DNA of 64,000 nt from CAVSWT01 sp963782985 (GTDB lineage: Bacteria; Bacteroidota; Ignavibacteria; Ignavibacteriales; Ignavibacteriaceae): NCBI GenBank assembly GCA_963782985.1, contig CAWALU010000002.1, positions 253,995 to 317,994 on the forward strand, read 5' to 3'. The translations under genes were made by a program, and so were the position numbers. Numbering within the stretch: position 1 is the first letter of the stretch; every line of letters starts with the position of its first letter. Shown here piece after piece: positions 42,160 through 51,956 of this stretch. The notes below the pieces were generated by a model. It was not told where the DNA came from. It ran no database searches and saw only the letters and a list, made by a program, of their open reading frames with translations.

Positions 42160-44778
42160 TCATTTTTCATTTGGATATAAATCATTGTACCATTGCGGCT
42201 GATCTTTTAAATATTTATCAAACCATGCGATGATACTTTTTGTCCACAATTTCCTTTTTCCGTATTCCATTATGTGATGGTCTTGTCCTTCAACTTCAAT
42301 AAAATCAACAGGCTTGCCAAGTAGTTTTAACGCAGTAAACATTTGAATTGACTGTCCAGTAGGCACGTTAGTATCCTCCATTCCGTGAAGAAGTAAAAGG
42401 GGAGTGGAGATTTTATCAGCGTTAAAAAGCGGGCTTCTATCAATATAAATATCCTTTCGATTCCATGGAAAGGCTTCGGCAGTTGCTCCCGCGCTGTATG
42501 TATAGCCCCAATAGCCTTCGCCCCAATATCCGGCAAGCGAGCTGATGCCGGCGTGTGCAACAGCAACGGCGAATATTTTTGTCTTTGTTAATAAGTTCAT
42601 TGTTAAAAACCCGCCGTAAGATGCGCCGATACATCCAACTTTACTTGAATCAACAAAAAGATGCGCGGCTAAAAATTGTTTCGTTCCCGTTATAACTTCT
42701 TGCGCGGTTTTCTCGCCCCAATCGTTTACATGATGGGCGGCAAATTTTTGCCCGTATCCAATTGCTCCACTTGGCTGAAGAATATAAACAACGTAACCGT
42801 TAGCCGCCCAAATATTTGCTGGATATCTTCCTTCAAAGTTTTGTTCAACCGGCGTTGTGCCGCCGTAGTAATTAACTATGCAAGGATATTTTTTTGTGTT
42901 GTCAAAGTTTGGCGGATAATAAATTCTGCCGTCAATGGTTTCATTTCTCTCATTTCTAAATGTCCAGCTCTCAGTTTTTCCAAGCTTTATATTTTTATAA
43001 GATGACTGAGTTGGGTTGTAAATTAATTTTGATTTTCGATTTTCTAAATCAACTACGTAAGCCATATCCGGAGTTGTTACGCTTGAACCTGTATAGATAG
43101 CGAGTGAATTTTTAGTTGAGTAATCAATTAATTTTACAACATCAGCCGACAAATTTATTTCTTTAAATTCCTTTGAATTTAAATTAAACTCATAAACATT
43201 TTCAAATGTTTTATCAACGGTACGAAAATAAATTACTTCATCGCCGCTCCAGTATGCATCTAAAATAGCCGGATTAAAATTTTTTGTGATTGGATTTACT
43301 TGCTTTGTTTTCAAATCGTAAATAAATGCCTGCGTATTAAATTTGTTCGGAGTTTGATCGGATGAAGTGGCAACCGATAATCCATTAAATATTTCTTGAT
43401 TTCCGGTTATTAATATCTTTTCTGCGTTTGGCGAAAACTGAGCTGAGCCTCCCCAATATTGACTGAACAAAGAATCAACAAACATATTTGCTAAATTGAG
43501 AATGTAATAAGTAGAGAAACTGTAAGGCTGTTTTTTATAATCATATTTTGAAATTGAGAATATAATTTTCTTTCCGTCCCGGCTTATGTTATTTACTGAT
43601 GTTGTATTTTCTCCGGCGGTTAATTTTTGTTTTGTAAGCTGAGGATAATTTAACAAGTATAAAAAAGATTTGTCTTTTGAATTAGGGAGACGATCTCCCA
43701 ATTCATCCAATTTTATTAACCCGGTTTTATTTCCTTTTGCTTTTTCTGTTATTGAATAAATCAGATAACTTCCATCGGGCGACCAATTATAGCTTCCGAA
43801 ATTTTCGACATCCTCTAAAAGTTTTGTTACCTCTCCATTTTGTAAATCATTCATCCAAAGCGTTGTATTATTTTTTTCAGATGTTGTATAAGTTATTTTT
43901 TCTCCCTTCGGATACCAGCTAAGCGAGGAAATATTTATTCCTCCTCTAAAAGTTTGAAAGCGAGAACCATCTTTTGCGTTAAAAATTTCGATCCAGTTTT
44001 CTTTGCTCGCGCCATTATCATTTACTTGCGCAATTTGAATTGCCGACAACTTTCCATCCGGTGAAATTGACACCGAACTAATCTTTGGATCGTCAAGTAA
44101 ATTATTTATTGAAGTATTTTTTGTCGGACTAATTGAAGATGTTAATTCGGATTCTTTAAAAGTGGAATCTATAATTAAAGCCGATTCAATTTTCCAATTA
44201 TTAATTTTAGGAGAATTAGCATTTAAAGTTTTTAAAATTAAAATATGTTTGCCGGTTTCTAATTTTAATTCCTTTATTACTTTTTCATTTTCACAATTAA
44301 GCGTGTCGCCGCCGCTTAAATTTATTTTATCTTTTGTATGAATTAAATTCCCATCTAAAAAAAGTTCAAACGGCTGACATGATTTAATTTCAATGCTTGC
44401 ATTAATCCATCGCTCAGCGTTAAGGTAAGCGGCGAGATATGCTACTTGCGGAGATGAGCTGTCTTTTGTTGAATTTATTTTTATCTCGCCAAAATCAGAG
44501 AGTAATTCTTTCCAGGTATAATTAGAATTTTTATTCCAATTATAAACTTCACCTTTTGTTGGTTCAAGATTTTGAATATTTATATCTTCAAATGTTAAAA
44601 TTGATTTTAATGCTGAGGTAGAATCTTTCATCATCGCTGGATATTCTAAATTTACCGAACCGAGCAAAAGCCATTCATCAATAAACTTTTTAGTATTATA
44701 CGCCGGATTTTCTTTTGAAAAAATAATTGAAGTAAAAAATAAAATTGATATAAGAATAAAAAACTTTAGAGCGCTCAT
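42160..44778 (-). CDS. S9-family prolyl oligopeptidase-like serine peptidase, secreted
   Basis: An 872-residue protein. The ATG ending at 44778 has a good GGGAG ribosome site at 6 bases and gives a signal peptide (MSALKFFILISILFFTSIIFS); an earlier TTG is less likely. The N-terminal half carries WD40-like/PD40 beta-propeller repeats (FSWSPDGSYLIYS, ISRDGKKIIFSI, GGSAQFSPNAEKILI) and the C-terminal half an alpha/beta hydrolase of the S9 family with the nucleophile Ser720 in GASYGGF, the Asp in LHGMEDTNVP and the His in GQDHHIME. Such secreted peptidases degrade small peptides in the periplasm. It is preceded by an unusually plain promoter region. Confidence 0.9.
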   Translation of the reverse strand: MSALKFFILISILFFTSIIFSKENPAYNTKKFIDEWLLLGSVNLEYPAMMKDSTSALKSILTFEDINIQNLEPTKGEVYNWNKNSNYTWKELLSDFGEIKINSTKDSSSPQVAYLAAYLNAERWINASIEIKSCQPFELFLDGNLIHTKDKINLSGGDTLNCENEKVIKELKLETGKHILILKTLNANSPKINNWKIESALIIDSTFKESELTSSISPTKNTSINNLLDDPKISSVSISPDGKLSAIQIAQVNDNGASKENWIEIFNAKDGSRFQTFRGGINISSLSWYPKGEKITYTTSEKNNTTLWMNDLQNGEVTKLLEDVENFGSYNWSPDGSYLIYSITEKAKGNKTGLIKLDELGDRLPNSKDKSFLYLLNYPQLTKQKLTAGENTTSVNNISRDGKKIIFSISKYDYKKQPYSFSTYYILNLANMFVDSLFSQYWGGSAQFSPNAEKILITGNQEIFNGLSVATSSDQTPNKFNTQAFIYDLKTKQVNPITKNFNPAILDAYWSGDEVIYFRTVDKTFENVYEFNLNSKEFKEINLSADVVKLIDYSTKNSLAIYTGSSVTTPDMAYVVDLENRKSKLIYNPTQSSYKNIKLGKTESWTFRNERNETIDGRIYYPPNFDNTKKYPCIVNYYGGTTPVEQNFEGRYPANIWAANGYVVYILQPSGAIGYGQKFAAHHVNDWGEKTAQEVITGTKQFLAAHLFVDSSKVGCIGASYGGFLTMNLLTKTKIFAVAVAHAGISSLAGYWGEGYWGYTYSAGATAEAFPWNRKDIYIDRSPLFNADKISTPLLLLHGMEDTNVPTGQSIQMFTALKLLGKPVDFIEVEGQDHHIMEYGKRKLWTKSIIAWFDKYLKDQPQWYNDLYPNEK

Positions 44779-44916
44779 AAAATCTCCCAATTACAGTAAT
44801 TAAAATTCAGTTTCATCAAAAATAAAAAATTAAGCAGATTTATTCGCACATATTAATTAGTATATTTTTTTTATTTTATGTTGAAACTAAAAGCAGGAAA
44901 ATAAAACGGAGATAAA

Positions 44917-45450
44917 ATGGTAAAGCTAATAAAGTTCATCGCGCTATTAATTTTCCTTGCAGGTTTAACGCTTAATGCACAGGAAAAGATTTTACGATCA
45001 AATGAGACATCTACAAATAATGAAATTAAATCTCATAAGTTTGATCCCAACCGAGACGCAGAAAAAGACATTAGCTCCGCAATTATAGAAGCTCAAAAAA
45101 CTAACAGGCGAATTTTGCTTGACGTGGGCGGCGAGTGGTGTATTTGGTGTCATCGTCTTGATACTTTATTTGCAGACAACCCCGCGCTAAGAAATTTTAG
45201 AGATAAAAATTACATAACGGTAAAGGTTAATTACAGTCCCGAAAATAAAAACGAAAAAGTTCTATCAAAATATCCGAAGGTTGCCGGGTATCCTCATTTA
45301 TTTGTGCTTAACAAAAAAGGTAAGCTGCTTCATTCTCAAAATACCGGAGATTTGGAATCAGGAAAAGGACATGATAAAAACAAAGTAATGGCATTTTTGA
45401 AAAAGTGGGCGCCTAATAATTCTTCCGGGAAACTTCTAAAAAATCAATGA
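44917..45450 (+). CDS. Secreted thioredoxin-like protein
   Basis: A 177-residue protein with a signal peptide (MVKLIKFIALLIFLAGLTLNAQ) and a thioredoxin-fold domain. The redox motif is CIWC in VGGEWCIWCHRLD; the cis-Pro loop is AGYPHLFVL. The arrangement (thioredoxin-7/DUF255-like, with Trp-Cys-x-x-Cys-His) matches periplasmic thioredoxins that reduce or couple to cytochrome c maturation or peptidoglycan work. It stands alone. The 238 bases after it hold a weak palindromic fragment but no gene. Confidence 0.85.
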   Translation: MVKLIKFIALLIFLAGLTLNAQEKILRSNETSTNNEIKSHKFDPNRDAEKDISSAIIEAQKTNRRILLDVGGEWCIWCHRLDTLFADNPALRNFRDKNYITVKVNYSPENKNEKVLSKYPKVAGYPHLFVLNKKGKLLHSQNTGDLESGKGHDKNKVMAFLKKWAPNNSSGKLLKNQ

Positions 45451-45688
45451 ATGTTATCCTGAGTTACCGTAAGAATTACTACTTTAGAATCTGTCATTAA
45501 GCGGGAAACTTTTTTAATTTTAGATAACGCCAGCATAAACAAGGTTCTTTCTGAATGACAACCACCCTGATAAAGCGGTCGTTAGTTGTTTATCGAAGGA
45601 TGATTATTTTTAACTTATTAAAGTCGACTAGCGCTGTTTGATATTTTGAATTCATAAAAGATAATTTATCAGAAGTTTCAATAATACA

Positions 45689-47419
45689 TTAATAATTTTG
45701 AATAGGATTTGTATCAATAAAATTTTTAATATCAAAATCAGTTTCAACTTTTGTAGCGCTCCAATGCCTATTTTGCGTCAACTTTGAATAGAGATGATCT
45801 TTATTTTGATAATTCTTTAAATAAAAAATTCTTACAGTGTTACGATTTTTAATAAGCCAGTTCAATGTTATCTTCATTTTTTCAAGATCTTCTGCAGTGG
45901 GCAGAATGTTTGTTTGAAAAGTATTTTCATAAAAATCATTTAATGCTTCTTCAAATAAATCTTTTTTATTCAAGGCATTATTTTTAATAAAAATTTTACC
46001 TTCTCGCATCATAATATAATCGCACTGAAACCCGCCATTAATTTCAAACAACACATTAGCAGAATTAACCGGCTCTGCAAGCAAGGAAGATTTATGAGTT
46101 TGAGAAAGAATTAAATCGATAACTTCTTTCACTTCCGCGGCTCGTTCAAATTTTTCTTGATCAGAATAAAATTTCATTTTGTTAATTAAGCGAGCAACGG
46201 CAAACTGATTTTTGCCGTAAAGAAATTCATAAATTTTCGAAAGCTCTTCGTCGTAAGTTTCTTTATTTTTATTTATACAAGGCGCCGTGCATCTTTCTAT
46301 TTCTGCAAGAAAGCAGCCGCGGTGATTATTAAATTCTTTTTCTTCGCATTCGCGTAATGAGAAAGTTTTATTTAGGATTTCCAAAACCTTAACGGCTTTC
46401 TTCCGCGAAATAAAAAGTCCGAAATAATCATTGCCGTCAAAATCAAAATGATTGCAAATTTCAATTAAAGGAAATTCATAATTATTAATTACTCGCAAAA
46501 AATATTTATTGCCGTATTCTTTTAATTGCAAGTTATGTTTTGGGTTACTTAGCTTAATTGATTCCGCCTCTGACAGCAGCGCAGTTAATTCTGTATTTGT
46601 AATTTCAATTTTTAATCTGGAAGCCTGCTTAACAATTTTTTTTGCTTTCCGCGTGGCGTTAGATGAGAAGTAAGACTTAACTCTGTTCTTTAATGATTTG
46701 GCTTTGCCGATATAAATAATTTCATTTTTTGAATTTAGAAAATAATAATTACCCGGCGCATCGGGGAGCGACGCAATATCGTTATTTAATTTTTTGCTGA
46801 TATTTGGTCTATTAATTTGCGCGGAAGGAAAGAATTGAAAATTTATTAATTCTTCGACATTAACAAGCTCATGTTTTTCTTTCAACACATTTAACATTTT
46901 CAACAATACTTTTGCAGTTACTTCAGCGTCGCCTGACGCTCTATGTGCCTCTTTATTTTTTAGCCGCAAATGATTTGCAACTGAGCTAAGCGATTTGCTT
47001 TTTAATTCGGGAAATAATCTTCGCGCTAATTTAACGGTGCAAACTCCGGTGTTTCTTATTTCATCTCTGCCGCAATAAATTAATTCTTTTTTTAAAAAAC
47101 TGTTGTCGAATGAAAGGTTGTGAGCGATTATAATATCTTCATCAATAAAACTTATAAGTTGGTCGGCTACGTCTTCAAAAAAAGGAGCGTCATAAACATC
47201 GTCATCATTAATTCCGGTAAGGTTGGTAATGTAGAATGGAATTCGTCTGCCGGGATTTATAAACGTATTAAACCTGTCGACAATTTTTAAATTTGAAATT
47301 TTAACTAAAGCTATTTCAATTATTTTATTGTTGTAAGGTGAAAGCCCGGTGGTTTCAACGTCAAAAATACAAAACGCCGCTTGCTCAATTGGAGTTGAAT
47401 AAATTTTTTCAAAATTCAT
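45689..47419 (-). CDS. DnaQ-UvrC fusion (3'-5' exonuclease plus GIY-YIG)
   Basis: A 576-residue protein. The N-terminal DEDDh exonuclease (about 14-180) starts with IFDVETTGLSPYNNKIIEIA and ends HRASGDAEVTAKVL. A GIY-YIG endonuclease domain (about 218-300) follows, with APGNYYFLNSKNEIIYIGKAKSLKNRVKSYF. A UvrC-like middle region with four cysteines in REC/CTAPC (about 355-376), then a UvrB-interacting UVR-like helix (about 400-440), complete it. It resembles DNA polymerase III epsilon-UvrC fusions, thought to act in nucleotide repair. It shares an intergenic region with the divergent ymdB gene. Confidence 0.88.
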   Translation of the reverse strand: MNFEKIYSTPIEQAAFCIFDVETTGLSPYNNKIIEIALVKISNLKIVDRFNTFINPGRRIPFYITNLTGINDDDVYDAPFFEDVADQLISFIDEDIIIAHNLSFDNSFLKKELIYCGRDEIRNTGVCTVKLARRLFPELKSKSLSSVANHLRLKNKEAHRASGDAEVTAKVLLKMLNVLKEKHELVNVEELINFQFFPSAQINRPNISKKLNNDIASLPDAPGNYYFLNSKNEIIYIGKAKSLKNRVKSYFSSNATRKAKKIVKQASRLKIEITNTELTALLSEAESIKLSNPKHNLQLKEYGNKYFLRVINNYEFPLIEICNHFDFDGNDYFGLFISRKKAVKVLEILNKTFSLRECEEKEFNNHRGCFLAEIERCTAPCINKNKETYDEELSKIYEFLYGKNQFAVARLINKMKFYSDQEKFERAAEVKEVIDLILSQTHKSSLLAEPVNSANVLFEINGGFQCDYIMMREGKIFIKNNALNKKDLFEEALNDFYENTFQTNILPTAEDLEKMKITLNWLIKNRNTVRIFYLKNYQNKDHLYSKLTQNRHWSATKVETDFDIKNFIDTNPIQNY

Positions 47420-47603
47420 TTCGTTAATTTATTATTTACTGCAGATAGTTTCAAAACATTTTTCTTCACTTAAAAAAATAATAAAGACTAAGCGGAAAAT
47501 ATTTGTTGTGATGCCGCCGCTTCTGAACAACGGTTATAAGTATTCATTTTCTTTTTATTTACTTCATTTATAAATATATTTCAAAACAAAAAAAGCGAGT
47601 CTT

Positions 47604-48407
47604 ATGTCGACAATTAATCTACTTTTTATTGGTGATATTATTGGCAAGCCAGGGTTAACATTAGTGGAATCATGGCTGCCGAGTTTAATTCAAAAATACA
47701 AACCTGATTTAGTAATTGCCAACGGGGAAAATGTTTCCGACGGTAAAGGCTGCACCGAGAAGGAAGGCAAAATATTATTTGATTTGGGCATTCACGTTAT
47801 AACCGGCGGAAACCATACATGGGATAAATATCAATCTCAAGATTATTTAAAAGCTGAACCCCGAAGTTTGCGTCCATTAAATTATCCCAAGGGTACGCAT
47901 GGGAATGGTTACTACGTTGCCGATACAAAAAAAGGAAAAGTAGCAGTTGTAAATATGCAGGGCAGAACTTTTATGGCGACAATTGATTGCCCATTTAGAA
48001 CCGCTGATTGGGTCGTTTCAAAATTACGAAATGAAACCAAGGTTATTTTTATGGATTTTCATGCCGAGGCTACGGCGGAGAAAATGGCAATGGCTCATCA
48101 TCTTGATGGGAAAATTAGCGTGTTAGTCGGAACTCATACGCACGTTCAAACAGCCGATGAAAGAATTTTCCCTAAAGGCACAGCATTTATAACCGACGTT
48201 GGTATGACCGGACCCTATGATTCAGTTATTGGAATGAAAACGGTCGCCGCTTTAAATAGATTTATTTTTCAAACTCCGCAGCGTTATGAAACTGCCGAAG
48301 GCGAAGTTCATCTTTGCGGAATGTTTTTTAAAGTTGATTCGGAAACAGGCAAAACATTGGAACTTGAAAGAATTACCTTTCCTGAGTTTGTGAAAAAAGT
48401 CGATTAA
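47604..48407 (+). CDS. ymdB: YmdB-family metallophosphoesterase
   Basis: A 267-residue protein. FIGDIIGKPGLTLVE, IANGENVSDGKG, GGNHTWDKY, DFHAEATAEK and GTHTHVQTADE are the complete metal site of the TIGR00282/YmdB family (calcineurin-like fold; YmdB hydrolyses 2',3'-cyclic nucleotides in Bacillus). It heads an operon-like series with the DNA methyltransferase (4 bases after) and folD (overlapping it). A GCGAG-type ribosome site precedes it. Confidence 0.92.
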   Translation: MSTINLLFIGDIIGKPGLTLVESWLPSLIQKYKPDLVIANGENVSDGKGCTEKEGKILFDLGIHVITGGNHTWDKYQSQDYLKAEPRSLRPLNYPKGTHGNGYYVADTKKGKVAVVNMQGRTFMATIDCPFRTADWVVSKLRNETKVIFMDFHAEATAEKMAMAHHLDGKISVLVGTHTHVQTADERIFPKGTAFITDVGMTGPYDSVIGMKTVAALNRFIFQTPQRYETAEGEVHLCGMFFKVDSETGKTLELERITFPEFVKKVD

Positions 48408-48411
48408 TTCT

Positions 48412-49422
48412 ATGTTAAATTTTCCTTTGCCAAGAATTGACAACGATGAAAAATTAAGGGATTTGTTATTAAAATATTGCCGGCTGAATGAAGGCGAGTT
48501 TTGGCAAGACCCCCAAAAAAAACATAAAGTCGGATGCATTGACGCCGCAAATGAAAATCAAATAAAAACGCTTCTCGGAAAACAAACCGCCGCTTTAGCA
48601 GTTCACGATCCGCCTTATAACTTTGTTGCATTTCAAGAACGAGATATTGAAAATTTTATTGCCTGGTCAAAGCAATGGATTAACAATTCCTACAACTCAC
48701 TGTCTGAAAAATCTTCAATATATATTTGGCTTGGCGCAGATCAGAATAATAATTTTCAGCCGCTAGCTGATTTTATTTTGATGATGAAAGAAAGCGGATT
48801 CAAATCCCGCAGCTTTATTACCATGCGCAACCAGCGCGGTTACGGCACCCAAAAAAATTGGATGTCAGTTAGGCAGGAACTTTTATATTATGTAAAAGGA
48901 AATCCAAATTATTTTGTTGAAGCCGAATACACAGAAATTCCAAAAATACTTAAAGGCTATTATAAAAAAGTAAACGGCGAACAAACTGAAAACTTAGAGA
49001 GAAGTAAATCAGCAAATATTAGAGCGGGTAATGTTTGGGTTGACGTTCAGCAGGTTTTTTATAGAATGGAAGAAAACATAAACGGATGCTACGCTCAAAA
49101 ACCATTAAAATCTATTAAAAGAATTATTGAAGCCAGCAGCGCAAAAAATAATATTGTGCTTGATTTTTTTTCACATTCTGGCGCTACTTTACTTGCTTCA
49201 GAAATTTTAGATAGAAGATGTTTCACCGCTGATATTGATCCTATTTTTTGTGAGATAAGCATTAGACGACTGGAAAATTTTAGACTTCACAATAAAACAG
49301 GCTGGCAAAATTCTAATCCCTTTGCGGAAGAAATATTAAATGATAAAAAACTTAAAAACTATTTAAAGAAATACTATAACATTCATTTTGACGAAACGAA
49401 ATTAGAAAAAAATTTAATATGA
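48412..49422 (+). CDS. Orphan DNA adenine/cytosine methyltransferase (beta type)
   Basis: A 336-residue enzyme. DPPY (residues 66-69, motif IV) precedes the SAM-binding motif I near the C-terminus (VLDFFSHSGATLLASEIL, with FSHSG in the FxGxG position), the order that defines the beta class of N6-adenine/N4-cytosine methyltransferases. The region between includes the target recognition domain. No restriction endonuclease is adjacent; instead it sits in a translation-coupled run with ymdB and folD, so it is an orphan methyltransferase, probably regulatory or from a mobile element. Recognition sequence is unknown. Confidence 0.88.
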   Translation: MLNFPLPRIDNDEKLRDLLLKYCRLNEGEFWQDPQKKHKVGCIDAANENQIKTLLGKQTAALAVHDPPYNFVAFQERDIENFIAWSKQWINNSYNSLSEKSSIYIWLGADQNNNFQPLADFILMMKESGFKSRSFITMRNQRGYGTQKNWMSVRQELLYYVKGNPNYFVEAEYTEIPKILKGYYKKVNGEQTENLERSKSANIRAGNVWVDVQQVFYRMEENINGCYAQKPLKSIKRIIEASSAKNNIVLDFFSHSGATLLASEILDRRCFTADIDPIFCEISIRRLENFRLHNKTGWQNSNPFAEEILNDKKLKNYLKKYYNIHFDETKLEKNLI

Positions 49423-50297
49423 TTTTAATTGATGGAAATAAAACAGCGAAGAATATTCGCGCAGAATTAAAACTTAAAATTGATGAACGGATTAAAGCGG
49501 GAAAAAATGTTCCCGGTTTAGTTACAATTCTGGTTGGCGAAGACCCAGCTTCACAAGTTTACGTGCGCAGTAAAATAAAAGACTGCGAAGAAATTGGTAT
49601 GCGCACAAAATCTGAAAATCAACCTTCAGATATTTCTGAAAAAGACTTGTTGCAGTTAATTGAAAAATATAATAAAGATTCAAACTATCACGGTATTTTA
49701 GTTCAACTGCCTTTGCCAAAACATATCGATGAAAATATAATTATCGAAGCAATATCTCCCAAAAAAGACGTTGATGGTTTTAGCCCTGTCAGCATTGGCA
49801 ATTTAGTAATTGGTAAAGATACTTTTGTTTCATGCACGCCGGCGGGTATTCAAGAGTTATTAATCCGCTATAAAATTGAAACCAAAGGAAAGCATGTTGT
49901 AGTGCTTGGCAGAAGCAACATTGTGGGCAAGCCCATTGCAAATATTATGCTTCAGAAAAAAGAACATGCTAATTCTGTTGTAACAATTTGTCATTCGGCG
50001 GCAAAAGATCTTAAACAATTTACAAGGCAGGCGGATATATTAATTGCCGCAATCGGCAGCGCTAATTTTGTTAAAGCCGATATGGTAAAAGACGGCGTTG
50101 TTGTTATTGACGTTGGCATAAATAGAATTGAAGATGCGTCCAAACCAAAGGGCTACCGAATTGGGGGCGACGTTGATTTTGATGAAGTTTCAAAAAAAGC
50201 TTCTTATATTACTCCCGTGCCGGGCGGCGTTGGTCCAATGACCCGAGCGATGCTGCTTAGTAATACTTTTAAAGCTTATCAAATGTTTAGTTATTAA
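49419..50297 (+). CDS. folD: Bifunctional methylenetetrahydrofolate dehydrogenase/cyclohydrolase
   Basis: A 292-residue protein. The Lys/Tyr motif VYVRSKIKDCEEIGM, GILVQLPLPKHIDE, PKKDVDGF and the NADP-binding VVLGRSNIVGKP are complete, ending with ITPVPGGVGPMTRAML. FolD interconverts one-carbon forms of tetrahydrofolate. The start ATG overlaps the methyltransferase stop (ATGA), which ties the methyltransferase into a housekeeping transcript. Confidence 0.95.
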   Translation: MILIDGNKTAKNIRAELKLKIDERIKAGKNVPGLVTILVGEDPASQVYVRSKIKDCEEIGMRTKSENQPSDISEKDLLQLIEKYNKDSNYHGILVQLPLPKHIDENIIIEAISPKKDVDGFSPVSIGNLVIGKDTFVSCTPAGIQELLIRYKIETKGKHVVVLGRSNIVGKPIANIMLQKKEHANSVVTICHSAAKDLKQFTRQADILIAAIGSANFVKADMVKDGVVVIDVGINRIEDASKPKGYRIGGDVDFDEVSKKASYITPVPGGVGPMTRAMLLSNTFKAYQMFSY

Positions 50298-50320
50298 AAA
50301 ATAATTAATTTCAGAAATAA

Positions 50321-50844
50321 ATGAAAAGTTCAAATATTATTCCGATTGGATTAATTGAAAAAAAAATTTATCTGATAAGAAATCAAAAAGTAATTTTGGA
50401 TGAAGATTCAGCAGAACTTTATGGCGTTGCCACTAAACAATTAAATCAACAAGCAAAAAGAAATTTAGATCGTTTCCCAGATGATTTTATATTTCAATTG
50501 ACAAGAATTGAGTTTAATTCTTTGAGGTCACATTTTGTGACTTCAAAAGGAAAAGGGGAAGAAGATATTTACCCTTTGCATTCACAGAGCAGGGCGTAGT
50601 AATGCTTTCAATCGTTTTAAATAGTAAAAAAGCTGTCAAAGTTAATATTCAAATAATGAGAGCTTTTGTAAAGCTAAGAGTAATACTTTCAACTCATATA
50701 GAACTTGCCCAAAAATTAAAAGAGCTTGAATTGAAAATTGATTCACATGATAAACAAATACAAGGAATATTCGATGTAATTAATCAACTAATTGCACCGC
50801 CGGAAATTTCAAAAAAGAAAATAGGATTTACTATAGGTGAATAA
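50321..50844 (+). pseudogene. ORF6N-domain DNA-binding protein, frameshifted
   Basis: The first frame (50321-50599, 92 residues) contains the ORF6N N-terminus IPIGLIEKKIYLIRNQKVILDEDSAELYGVATKQLNQQ and NLDRFPDDFIFQLT. The second frame (down to 50844) holds FAFTEQGVVMLS and VNIQIMRAFVKLRVIL. One extra G in the GGGG at 50555-50558 would link them as KGKGGRRYLPFAFTEQGV, the normal family sequence. Thus one base is missing, by error or mutation in a short G run. ORF6N proteins occur in phage and defence contexts, but here the gene is between folD and deoC. Confidence 0.82.
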
Positions 50845-50845
50845 A

Positions 50846-51712
50846 ATGAATTATAATATTTCAGATAATGACGTCTCGCCAGAATTTCTTGAAAAAGTTT
50901 TAAAAGATTTTTATTGCGAAAACGATTCATGCAAAGGCTGGGAAACAAATGTGGTAACGCAGCCAAAGACGGTAAAAAATATTGTTGACCACGGCGCTGA
51001 AAGAATTGCCGCGGGACTTGGAATTGGCGGTTCGTTAAATGATAAAAATCTTGCAAGAAAAATTGATCACACTATTTTAAAACCTGAAGCGACTACGAAA
51101 GAAATAACTTCGTTATGTGAAGAAGCAAAAAAATATAACTTTGCGTCAGTTTGCGTGAACTCGTCATTCGTTACTTTGTGCGCGGGTTTATTAAAAGGCA
51201 CAGAAGTAAAAGTATGCACCGTAATTGGATTTCCGCTTGGCGCTGTAACCACCGAAGTGAAAAAGTTTGAAGCCGAGCAGGCAATATATAACGGCGCACA
51301 GGAAATTGATATGGTCATTAATGTGGGCAGACTTAAAGAAGGCGATTACGATTATGTTTTTAATGATGTAAGCGAGGTTGTTTCAGTCGCTAAAAAGAAT
51401 AATGCAATTTGTAAAGTAATTTTGGAAACCGCATTATTAAATGATGGAGAAAAAGTAAAAGCATGTGTAATCTGCAAAAAAGCTGGAGCCAATTTTGTTA
51501 AAACTTCTACCGGATTTAGTAAAGGAGGGGCAACTGCGGGCGACGTTGCTTTGATGAAATATGTTGTCGGCAGCGGAATTGGAGTTAAGGCTTCGGGAGG
51601 AATTCGCTCCAAAGAAGACGCGGAAAAAATGATTGCCAGCGGAGCGGATAGAATTGGCGCAAGCGCAAGTGTGGCAATAGTAAGCGGCGAAAAAGGAAAA
51701 GGAAGTTATTGA
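50846..51712 (+). CDS. deoC: Deoxyribose-phosphate aldolase
   Basis: I chose the ATG at 50846, which has AGGTG at a good distance; a GTG at 50837 is also in frame. The 288-residue protein has a DeoC core (from IDHTILKPEATTKEI) with the Schiff-base lysine in VKTSTGFSKGGAT and the second lysine in GVKASGGI. About 70 N-terminal residues before the core (with DFYCENDSCKGWETN and VDHGAERIAAGLG) are an extension. DeoC cleaves deoxyribose-5-phosphate to acetaldehyde and glyceraldehyde-3-phosphate. It ends just before a palindromic-repeat cluster. Confidence 0.93.
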   Translation: MNYNISDNDVSPEFLEKVLKDFYCENDSCKGWETNVVTQPKTVKNIVDHGAERIAAGLGIGGSLNDKNLARKIDHTILKPEATTKEITSLCEEAKKYNFASVCVNSSFVTLCAGLLKGTEVKVCTVIGFPLGAVTTEVKKFEAEQAIYNGAQEIDMVINVGRLKEGDYDYVFNDVSEVVSVAKKNNAICKVILETALLNDGEKVKACVICKKAGANFVKTSTGFSKGGATAGDVALMKYVVGSGIGVKASGGIRSKEDAEKMIASGADRIGASASVAIVSGEKGKGSY

Positions 51713-51782
51713 CAAACCCAATTTCTATTATGAAGCAATCTCACGAAAAAAGTTTAAAAAAGAAGTTGGGTTTGTATCTTTT

Positions 51783-51840
51783 GTAGAGACGTTTTGCCAA
51801 CGTCTCTAAATAAATTTAGACGTTCTCAGAACGTCTCTAC
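51783..51840. repeat. Palindromic repeat with perfect GTAGAGACGTT ends
   Basis: GTAGAGACGTT at 51783-51793 is inverted perfectly at 51830-51840. Two smaller hairpins are nested (GAGACGTT...AACGTCTC and AGACGTT...AACGTCT). It is the best copy in the window of the family also seen at 40435 and 42012. Confidence 0.75.
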
Positions 51841-51871
51841 GAGGGATTTGTAAACAATATAAGTGTATGTG

Positions 51872-51929
51872 GAGATGAGCCTGCCTGCACGAAGCGTTTC
51901 GGCAAAGAGGCAGGGCGTTGTCTCATCTC
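51872..51929. repeat. Palindromic repeat with GAGATGAG ends and GC-rich core
   Basis: GAGATGAG at 51872-51879 is inverted at 51922-51929. The interior is GC-rich, with GCCTGCC against GGCAGGG and GAAGCG, unlike the flanking AT-rich DNA. It resembles the GC-rich element at 16.7 kb in composition but not in exact sequence. Confidence 0.6.
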
Positions 51930-51956
51930 AAATGTAAAAAGGCAGCGGAAACAAAA

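Noticed and set aside
45451..45688. Possible REP-like element (ATCCTGAG ... TCTGAATGACA)
   Set aside because: The arms pair poorly; it resembles a worn-out dispersed repeat but cannot be supported without other copies.
48412..49422. Restriction-modification system
   Set aside because: No endonuclease or specificity gene lies on either side; the neighbours ymdB and folD are housekeeping genes. Only an orphan methyltransferase is supported.
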